This document shows, piece after piece, positions 1 to 4,261 of a DNA stretch of 5,372 nt (positions are counted from its first letter, which is position 1; every line of letters begins with the position of its first letter). Source of the DNA: Methanoregulaceae archaeon (lineage in GTDB: Archaea; Halobacteriota; Methanomicrobia; Methanomicrobiales; Methanospirillaceae); the NCBI GenBank assembly GCA_019695435.1, contig JACTVF010000181.1, positions 1 through 5,372 of the forward strand, read 5' to 3'. The position numbers were made by a program, and so were the translations under genes. The notes beneath the pieces were generated by a model. That model worked only from the letters and a program-made list of their open reading frames with translations, was not told the origin of the DNA and did not search any database.

Positions 1-48
1 TTTTGCAGATTTTCCGGCAGGTTCGCGTCCCGCCCGGCCGGGCCCTGA

Positions 49-155
49 GGGGGGAGGGGGGTGACCCCCTGCTGGCCCGGCACATGGGTGGGGGGGTGAT
101 CCCCTCCCAAAAAAAAGAAAGAGGGGGGGGTAGGGGGATCACCCCCCTCCCCCCC
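49..155. repeat. Imperfect inverted repeat built from G-run / TGA(T) / C-run units
   Basis: Three copies of one unit occur. Copy A (49-69) reads G6-A-G6-TGA-C5. Copy B (91-104) reads GGGGGGTGATCCCC. Copy C (133-155), on the opposite strand, reads G7-A-G6-TGAT-C5. A and C are inverted relative to each other and differ by a one-base indel over about 22 bases. B and C form a perfect 14-bp inverted repeat (91-104 against 134-147). Between them lies an all-purine tract (109-130, A-rich then eight G). The unit core is itself nearly palindromic. A cruciform, RNA hairpin or G-quadruplex is possible, but only the base pattern is seen. Confidence 0.75.
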
Positions 156-174
156 TTGTCCGCAAACGCCCGGA

Positions 175-202
175 TTTTTTCATGGATCCGATCCTGAAAA
201 AA
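175..202. repeat. AT-rich near-palindrome, terminator-like on both strands
   Basis: TTTTTTCA (175-182) is complementary to TGAAAAAA (195-202). Inside it, GGATC (184-188) is complementary to GATCC (190-194), with one unpaired T at 183 and a single central C. That gives 13 paired positions with almost no spacer. Each strand carries a run of six to eight T, so the element could end transcription in either direction, since archaeal terminators are mainly T-rich tracts. No neighbouring gene that would use it is visible in the window. Confidence 0.5.
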
Positions 203-465
203 AACGGTCACAGCTGCGTCCGGTGGCAGGATCGCCTGCCCGGCTGATGTGTTCGCTGTCCGGAAAACGCCCCTCCCGGAACACCGCTAAAGGGAAATTA
301 TTTCTCAAAGTATTGGGCGTATTTCGTTTATTGCGGTGATATATTGGGACTTTTCCCCGGCGGTGGACAGGAATCCTTCCGGATCGTGTCCGCCACAGCA
401 AGGTGTCAGGAAACGGGGGCTGATTTGGGCCCGGATTTGGGTGGGGGGAGATGAAGTGTGGGGGG

Positions 466-473
466 TTATATAT
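466..473 (+). promoter_or_regulatory. Possible archaeal TATA box
   Basis: TTATATAT stands in otherwise G-rich sequence. With the usual archaeal spacing of about 25 bases, a transcript would begin near 495, shortly before the ATG at 514 and the hairpin series at 516-609. The upstream base run is G-rich rather than the A-rich BRE expected, which weakens the call. Confidence 0.35.
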
Positions 474-494
474 CCTCCATCAAATTTACAAAAA

Positions 495-657
495 TCAGAG
501 ACTCTTATCAAGGATGACCGGTTTTGACCCGTCCGAGGACACGGCAGCATTGATTACGCGGTCGCTGCCGGAATCGGGTGCGGCAATCCATATGCAGGTT
601 CAGGATTGCATCATGCAGGTGTTATCTTGATCGTTCGTTATGGCGTTTCGTTTTTTT
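495..657 (+). ncRNA. Candidate structured small RNA (alternative to a 38-aa ORF)
   Basis: After the TATA-like box at 466-473 come three stem-loops. The first is GAC-C-GG/CC-C-GTC (516-533, one C-C mismatch, loop TTTTGA). The second is CGGCAGC/GCTGCCG (542-548 with 564-570). The third is GCAATCC/GGATTGC (583-589 with 603-609). A T7 tract follows at 651-657, as archaeal transcript ends often have. The tract lies inside the 3' end of the convergent membrane-protein gene, whose lysine and glutamate codons also produce T on this strand, so it may be coincidental. No known RNA family is recognised. The same bases contain a short ORF, so both readings are listed. Confidence 0.25.
514..630 (+). CDS. 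Possible 38-residue small protein
   Basis: An ATG at 514 opens 38 codons ending in TGA at 628-630, seven bases short of the stop of the convergent membrane-protein gene. The predicted peptide begins MTGFDPSEDT and has no clear membrane segment or motif. The frame stays open upstream to an ATG at 451 (59 residues), but that start would lie before the TATA-like box at 466-473. There is no properly spaced Shine-Dalgarno site: AAGG abuts the ATG. Codon third positions are moderately G/C-rich, which fits coding but is not decisive. An RNA gene in the same place is an equally good reading. Confidence 0.2.
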   Translation: MTGFDPSEDTAALITRSLPESGAAIHMQVQDCIMQVLS

Positions 658-1165
658 CAGAGGTTTCTTTTTCACCGGTTCCTTCCTGTTCATTATCCGG
701 GAACTTCATCCGGTACATCCACCCCCCAAAAAACAGAATGATCGGTACTCCTATGGGAATCGTAAACCCCGCCGGTCCATGAAACAAAACCCCGTACTGG
801 ATCATATCGGATAGCAGGAAGAGACATCCGCCTATTATGGTGATAATGGCGGCGGCTTTGAAGTATGCAGAGGATTTCTTAAGATATACATACAGCAGGA
901 AGCAGAGAACGAGGAGCAGGAATGCCGATGCTGTCACGTTGAATCCCGTTGCAAGAGCGCTGCGACCGGTGATCGCCCCGCTGGTAATGAAATTGATATC
1001 TCCGGTGAAAAAAATGAAACTGTTGCCAAGGTAACTTTGCAGGTACCTGAATAGTTCCCACTGAACCCCAATGGCGAGCCAGTCACCGATGACGAAGATG
1101 TTGATAGGGATGAGGAAGAGGATGCACTGGAGAATCAGGGGAACCGCATAGGGGGATGTTCTCAT
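638..1165 (-). CDS. Hypothetical four-helix integral membrane protein
   Basis: The gene encodes 175 residues if started at the ATG at 1163-1165; an in-frame TTG at 1184-1186 would add seven residues. Neither start has a visible Shine-Dalgarno site. I prefer the ATG because the hydrophobic segment begins soon after it. Four membrane segments can be read at about 7-27, 76-96, 103-123 and 133-151. A long loop (28-75) holds the motif GDWLAIGVQWELFRY and a Gly/Ser-rich stretch, and this is the likely functional region. The C-terminus (152-175) is a charged Glu/Lys tail with no hydrophobicity. I do not recognise the family with confidence, and no enzymatic motif or metal ligand cluster is visible. 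The gene stands alone on the minus strand: pilin ends more than 500 bases upstream, and only the small RNA/ORF candidate converges on it. Confidence 0.8.
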   Translation of the reverse strand: MRTSPYAVPLILQCILFLIPINIFVIGDWLAIGVQWELFRYLQSYLGNSFIFFTGDINFITSGAITGRSALATGFNVTASAFLLLVLCFLLYVYLKKSSAYFKAAAIITIIGGCLFLLSDMIQYGVLFHGPAGFTIPIGVPIILFFGGWMYRMKFPDNEQEGTGEKETSEKNETP

Positions 1166-1261
1166 GGATTTTAATATGTGTGTCAACCGGTATTGAGACT
1201 ATTGCCTGTATTTCTCCCTGTCGTGAGGCTCTGGACATTATGGAAACCGGGATGAACGACC

Positions 1262-1273
1262 GGGGTCACCCCC
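1262..1273 (-). repeat. Fourth copy of the G-run / TGA / C-run core
   Basis: On the minus strand these 12 bases read GGGGGTGACCCC, identical to 57-68 of the left-hand repeat cluster. The long outer G-runs of that cluster are missing here, so this is a core-only copy. It is also non-coding sequence. Confidence 0.5.
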
Positions 1274-1307
1274 TGACGATGGAAATCGATAAAAGCGTGT
1301 GAAGGTT

Positions 1308-1402
1308 CCCCGCCTCAGGGCCTCTCCGAGACACGGCGGGGCAAGAGAGTGTTGTACTGCATTATAGTCATTAATCCGCCGCGGGGCGCCCCTTTGGGGG
1401 CG
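1308..1402. repeat. Two GC-rich stem-loops
   Basis: CCCCGCC (1308-1314) is complementary to GGCGGGG (1335-1341) across a 20-base loop. CGCCCC (1387-1392) is complementary to GGGGCG (1397-1402) across the loop TTTG. The block is clearly richer in G/C than the flanking sequence at 1410-1700. It could be the structured part of an untranslated RNA, but there is no promoter or terminator pair that would define one. Confidence 0.3.
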
Positions 1403-1549
1403 GCAGCATCTTCGTTCACTTGGGGGAGATAAGGGTTTCCTCATCATATCTGAACTATTTTCAAAGGAGATAGGAGGGTGTTTCAACCCCGCTCGTATGA
1501 AAACTGCAAGTGCCCCACGTACACCGGAAAGATAAAAAGATCAGGATTC

Positions 1550-1608
1550 TTTGGATGTGAGATCTATACTGATAATTACAGGCTCATCCAAAGCGATGCG
1601 AGATCTGT
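1550..1608. repeat. Inverted repeat overlapping a direct repeat
   Basis: TTTGGATG (1550-1557), then a two-base bulge and AG, pairs with CTCATCCAAA (1583-1592): ten pairs around a 21-base loop. Overlapping it, ATGYGAGATCTRT occurs twice in the same orientation (1555-1567 and 1596-1608, 41 bases apart). Each copy contains the palindrome AGATCT. No known element is recognised. Confidence 0.45.
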
Positions 1609-1696
1609 GACATAAACCAAATATGCGATGTCGGACTATGGCTCTGCTTTTAGAATCCGTTCAACAATATCGCTTGTTGGGCAATGCCACATCGGG

Positions 1697-1707
1697 AAAA
1701 AAGAAAA
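1697..1707 (-). terminator. T-rich terminator of the pilin gene
   Basis: On the minus strand, six bases after the pilin stop codon, the sequence is TTTTCTTTTTT. Archaeal RNA polymerase ends transcription at such T tracts without needing a hairpin. The position immediately behind the stop suggests pilin is transcribed as a single-gene unit. Confidence 0.55.
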
Positions 1708-1712
1708 TGGGG

Positions 1713-2099
1713 TTATAGTTGGGTCTGCAGAAGAATTTGTGAGGATCCATCCGAAAATGTACCAATGACTACAACATTCGTTGGCGGTGTTGACGTAGTA
1801 AGTACTGTAATCTGACTTCCAACGGCAGTTGCTAAAGACTGAGGTTGACTTGTATTACCGGTGACATTCACCGAAATAGAGGAAAGACTTCCCACATCCT
1901 GACCGCCATTATTTGTCAACATAATCCCACTAGATACACGCTGTGCCGTTATTGAAACGATATGCGTCTTCTGGATGTTCCCTGCCATGCCGAACACGAA
2001 CGCAGCGATGACCGCTGCGAGGATCACGGTGATCGCGACCATCAGGATGACGCCGATGACCGGTGATACTGCTTCTTCATTTTTTCTGGTAAATGCCAT
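1713..2099 (-). CDS. Archaeal type IV pilin (Pilin_N / DUF1628 family)
   Basis: The gene encodes a 128-residue secreted pilin subunit of the archaeal type IV pilus family. The N-terminus has a short positive leader (MAFTRKNEEA) followed by VSPVIG, the class III signal motif. The expected prepilin peptidase cut is after Ala10, leaving Val11 as the mature N-terminus. Residues 11-40 form the hydrophobic helix that packs into the pilus core. The rest is a small beta-rich domain with the stretch LTNNGGQDVGSLSSI and a C-terminal GTFSDGSSQILLQ, a pattern I associate with Methanomicrobiales pilins. Two N-glycosylation sequons are visible (Asn78-Val-Thr and Asn82-Thr-Ser). The ATG at 2097-2099 is chosen because GAGGAG ends eight bases before it; the in-frame GTG at 2106-2108 lies on top of that site. 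No pilus assembly ATPase or peptidase gene is adjacent, so those must be encoded elsewhere. Confidence 0.92.
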   Translation of the reverse strand: MAFTRKNEEAVSPVIGVILMVAITVILAAVIAAFVFGMAGNIQKTHIVSITAQRVSSGIMLTNNGGQDVGSLSSISVNVTGNTSQPQSLATAVGSQITVLTTSTPPTNVVVIGTFSDGSSQILLQTQL

Positions 2100-2117
2100 G
2101 CAAAACACTCCTCAATA

Positions 2118-2137
2118 CATATCCACTGTCGGATATG
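2118..2137 (-). promoter_or_regulatory. Leader hairpin or operator of the pilin gene
   Basis: CATATCC (2118-2124) and GGATATG (2131-2137) form a perfect 7-bp inverted repeat around ACTGTC. It sits just upstream of the pilin Shine-Dalgarno site. If transcription starts from the TATA at 2171-2179, it is a hairpin in the mRNA leader. If a nearer TATA (ATTATACA, about 2144-2151) is used, it lies over the start site and could be a regulator binding site. Confidence 0.4.
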
Positions 2138-2170
2138 ATACTGTATAATCAGACTATTATCTCATTTATG

Positions 2171-2179
2171 TATTTAAAA
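2171..2179 (-). promoter_or_regulatory. TATA box candidate for the pilin gene
   Basis: On the minus strand this reads TTTTAAATA, the most AT-rich block ahead of the pilin gene. A start about 25 bases downstream would leave a leader of roughly 50 bases containing the 7-bp hairpin and the GAGGAG ribosome site. A second, closer candidate is ATTATACA at about 2144-2151, so the exact start is uncertain. Confidence 0.4.
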
Positions 2180-2461
2180 TAGGAGGATCTAAATTTCAGG
2201 TTGTGGGGGCAGAGTTAGGGAATCCGTGCGGGAAAGCCCTTGTGCCAGGCATCGGGCAAGAGCATGGAGGAAGGTTGAGGGCCGGTACTGTCTTGCCGTA
2301 AATGGAGGAATGGGCAAGCCCCGGGCAGGGAATGCAACCGTGCCGGATGAACCCTGCTGCGGTGTCTCGGACCGGGAGGACTCAACAGTACAGATAAAGA
2401 CCTGAGGGAATACCGGGTGCAAACGGTTAATGAGTTTCCCCGCATCCTTTCAGGTAAGAAC

Positions 2462-3121
2462 ATGAAGATCGCGATATTCCAGCACACAGCATCAGAGACC
2501 GCCGGGTATTTCGAGACGGTCTTTAATGAGCACGGCATCCCGTACGAATATATCCGGCTCTACGAGTCCGGTGAAGTACCGGCTACCGCGGCCACCCACC
2601 TCATGTTCATGGGCGGGCCGATGAGCGTCAACGACGAACAGGAACTGCCGTACCTCAAAGAAGAAAAGGCCCTCATCCGTGACGCCGTACGGCAGGGCCG
2701 GCCGGTCCTCGGCATCTGCCTCGGCGCCCAGCTGATCGCCTCCGCGTTCGGCGCCCGGGTCTACCCGTACATTCAGGAGACCGGCTGGCGCGAGCTCCGG
2801 CGGGAACATGCGGTGCAGGGAGTCTTTTCAGCGTTCCCGGCGCAGTTCCACGTCTTCCAGTTCCACAGGGAAACGTTCGATCTACCGGCAGGTGCTGATC
2901 TCCTCTGCACTGGGGATGCGGTGAAAAACCAGGCGTTTTCTTACAAAACCGCCCTCGGGCTCCAGTTCCATCTTGAACTCACCGGTGCCATCATCCGGGA
3001 GTGGACACGGGACATGGATGCCGCAACCAGAGAGACGATACGCAAGGAAACCCCCCGGTACATTGCGGAGAGCAACCGGCTCTGCCGGATGATCGCAGAG
3101 GCATTCATCGCAAAAAGATAA
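2462..3121 (+). CDS. Class I glutamine amidotransferase, stand-alone (COG0518-like)
   Basis: The gene encodes a 219-residue cytoplasmic enzyme that should hydrolyse glutamine and pass ammonia to an acceptor enzyme or substrate. The catalytic triad is visible: Cys86 in the nucleophile elbow GICLGAQ, and His170 with Glu172 in GLQFHLE. MGGPMSV (50-56) matches the oxyanion-region glycine motif of the family, and FQFHRETFDLP (132-142) corresponds to the WHGDTFDLP-like segment of GMP-synthase-type amidotransferases. No synthetase domain is fused, and no obvious partner gene lies next to it, so the product cannot be named. The ATG at 2462 is chosen because AGGT stands six bases before it and MKIAIFQH begins the Rossmann-like first strand; an in-frame GTG at 2417 would add 15 residues without family features. 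The gene is transcribed toward the hom operon, with 33 bases between the stops. Confidence 0.88.
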   Translation: MKIAIFQHTASETAGYFETVFNEHGIPYEYIRLYESGEVPATAATHLMFMGGPMSVNDEQELPYLKEEKALIRDAVRQGRPVLGICLGAQLIASAFGARVYPYIQETGWRELRREHAVQGVFSAFPAQFHVFQFHRETFDLPAGADLLCTGDAVKNQAFSYKTALGLQFHLELTGAIIREWTRDMDAATRETIRKETPRYIAESNRLCRMIAEAFIAKR

Positions 3122-3133
3122 CGATGCCGGGCC

Positions 3134-3149
3134 ACGGGTCATTGCCCGT
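3134..3149. terminator. Small hairpin in the convergent gap
   Basis: ACGGG (3134-3138) pairs with CCCGT (3145-3149) in the 33-base gap between the convergent stop codons. It is followed by a pyrimidine-rich TTCCCTTC on the plus strand. It may help separate the two transcripts, but it is short and lacks a proper T tract. Confidence 0.25.
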
Positions 3150-3154
3150 TCCCT

Positions 3155-4261
3155 TCAAGCGATCTTACGGGCCGGGTCCAGCTGGATCTCGTGCGGGAGC
3201 CGGGCCAGCGCAACGGCGCCAAGGGCCCCGATAACGCCGTTCCCCCCGTACAGGACAGCGCCGGACCGCTTTGCAGCCTCTTCTGCCGCAGCACGATCGA
3301 CCACCTGTTCCCGCACCAGCCTGCCGTACTCCCTCAGGTCCGCAGGAATCGTCATTCCCTGCCGGAACGCAAGGCCCCACTCGGACGAAAGGGCTTCGTT
3401 TTCCACAAACTCGCGGCTCTTGGCCATCACCCGGTCAATCCGGGCCGGGAGAACGGCCACCTCGATATAGCTTGCCGAGTTCCCGGCAGTCTTGTTTTTT
3501 ACGCTCTCGTTGAGCATCACGACATGGTGGCTGATGGGAAGCACGACCCTGCCTGTCGTGAGCCTTGTGAGCAGCGCGAGCGCAAGGGCAAACGTCGCCC
3601 CCCCTTCCGGCGAATCGGTATCGTCCACGCCAATCGTGAGATGAGCCAAAGCCTGCGTCCAGACGTTCCCCTCGACAACTCCCCCTGCCCGGTCCAGTTC
3701 GACACGTGTCACACCTTCCGCATGCGACATCATATCCGTGAGCGAGTATGCAGGGCCCCCGATGCAGCGGATTTTCTGGATAACATGATCCCCTGTGTAT
3801 CTGATGCCGCTGATCCCGACCGCGGAAAGAGGTGGAAGCCCGATAGAGACCGTTGCGTCGCCAAGCCGGGCACATTCGCGCAGGAGCGTTCCGTCGCGTG
3901 TCACGTCAGTAAGCATACCCCCCGCACGGGCATGGTGGTAACCGCAGAACGCCGCACAGGCTCCGCTCATGCAGTCATGGAAGACCTCGACACGCTCCCC
4001 ATCAGTCGTGGTAAAAATCCTCCTGCAGGTGCTCTGCGGGACGGCGGAAATGGCGGCGTAATGGGCGGCCACTCTTCCCGATTTCTCATTTTTGATAAGG
4101 ACGCAGCCCTCCCGCACCAGCCTTGTGACCCAGTCCTGTGCCGTGCTCCTCGGAATACCGGCCGCTTTCTGGATGTCAGAGACCGTGAAAAAACCGGTAT
4201 CCTGGGTGAACTGGCGCATCAGGCGCAGGTATTCACGCCGGTGTTCAAGCACGCTTGCCAT
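3155..4261 (-). CDS. Winged-HTH protein fused to a TiaS / methanogenesis-marker-11-like domain
   Basis: The gene encodes 368 residues. Residues about 15-66 form a winged helix-turn-helix (FFTVSDIQKAAGIPRSTAQDWV, then a beta-wing near 53-69), as in DNA-binding regulators. Residues 79-110 carry clustered Cys and His: Cys97, Cys102, Cys106, His109 and His110, preceded by His95-Asp96. Residues 209-221 hold IGVDDTDSPEGG, the signature of the nucleotide-binding region of TiaS (tRNA-Ile2 agmatinylcytidine synthetase). As I recall, it is shared with methanogenesis marker protein 11, which also has an HDC element and a similar layout. The C-terminus contains a glycine-rich turn (YGGNGVIGALGAVALA, 338-353). 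The protein lacks the full TiaS architecture and is not TiaS itself. The start overlaps the end of hom by 17 bases with no clear Shine-Dalgarno site, implying translational coupling. Its role is unknown: a regulator of the operon or a modification enzyme with an HTH are both possible. Confidence 0.8.
   Translation of the reverse strand: MASVLEHRREYLRLMRQFTQDTGFFTVSDIQKAAGIPRSTAQDWVTRLVREGCVLIKNEKSGRVAAHYAAISAVPQSTCRRIFTTTDGERVEVFHDCMSGACAAFCGYHHARAGGMLTDVTRDGTLLRECARLGDATVSIGLPPLSAVGISGIRYTGDHVIQKIRCIGGPAYSLTDMMSHAEGVTRVELDRAGGVVEGNVWTQALAHLTIGVDDTDSPEGGATFALALALLTRLTTGRVVLPISHHVVMLNESVKNKTAGNSASYIEVAVLPARIDRVMAKSREFVENEALSSEWGLAFRQGMTIPADLREYGRLVREQVVDRAAAEEAAKRSGAVLYGGNGVIGALGAVALARLPHEIQLDPARKIA

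Larger units (their letters stand above)
1..465. other. Non-coding stretch rich in G-runs and inverted repeats
   Basis: No reading frame here on either strand looks like a protein: the open frames are arginine-, glycine- and proline-rich translations of G/C runs and show no motif. The stretch contains a 12-base palindrome at 32-43 (GCCCGGCCGGGC), the G-run inverted repeat at 49-155, the AT-rich near-palindrome at 175-202, a 6-bp hairpin at 225-240 (GGCAGG/CCTGCC, loop ATCG) and a longer hairpin at 362-394 (8 pairs with one G-U, plus an inner 4-bp stem ATCC/GGAT). Base composition changes abruptly, from G/C homopolymers before 160 to mixed sequence afterwards. I see no tRNA or rRNA signature. 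Confidence 0.6.
1187..1712. other. Intergenic region with hairpins and repeats
   Basis: This 526-base gap lies between two minus-strand genes. Its left part must hold the promoter of the membrane-protein gene, but no strong TATA box is seen; AAATACA near 1208-1214 on the minus strand is the nearest candidate. Further right are a copy of the G-run core (1262-1273), GC-rich stems (1308-1341 and 1387-1402), an inverted repeat overlapping a direct repeat (1550-1608), a small hairpin CAACAA/TTGTTG (1662-1679) and the pilin terminator. A 48-codon open frame at 1156-1302 (+) is discussed under rejected items. Confidence 0.6.
2100..2461. other. Divergent intergenic region between pilin and amidotransferase genes
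   Basis: The left third is AT-rich and carries the pilin promoter and leader. The right part (2190-2440) is G/C-rich without a convincing gene: the frames there are short and lack motifs. It contains GGGCAAG twice (2254-2260 and 2312-2318), and an inverted CTTGCC (2292-2297) that can pair with GGCAAG (2313-2318) across 15 bases. No clear TATA box precedes the amidotransferase gene. AAACGGTTAATGAG at 2421-2434 is the best but weak candidate. Confidence 0.5.

Noticed and set aside
3..197. Open frame of 64 codons across the G-run repeats
   Set aside because: It translates the repeat into Gly/Arg/Pro runs and has no protein-like pattern.
421..441. Tandem GATTTGGG at 422-429 and 434-441
   Set aside because: Only two 8-base copies in G-rich sequence; this is expected by chance.
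305..550. 81-codon minus-strand open frame
   Set aside because: No motif, no ribosome site, Pro/Ser/Arg-biased composition, and it lies over the hairpin at 362-394 and the TATA-like box.
1156..1302. A 48-codon open frame on the plus strand, with plausible codon use near its end
   Set aside because: It overlaps the start of the divergent membrane-protein gene, has only a G-run abutting the ATG, includes the G-run repeat core at 1262-1273, and shows no motif. A chance frame is more likely, though a degraded gene end cannot be excluded.
1480..1504. CRISPR-like 25-base stretch beginning GTTTCAACCCC and ending TGAAAAC
   Set aside because: It resembles a CRISPR repeat with complementary ends, but only one copy exists in the window, with no spacers and no cas genes.
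2417..2461. GTG start that would extend the amidotransferase by 15 residues
   Set aside because: The extra residues match no family feature, while the ATG at 2462 has AGGT six bases upstream and begins the expected first beta strand.
2189..2538. Two overlapping minus-strand open frames ahead of the amidotransferase gene
   Set aside because: One runs into the real amidotransferase coding sequence, both lack motifs and have Pro/Ser/Arg-rich composition typical of antisense frames.
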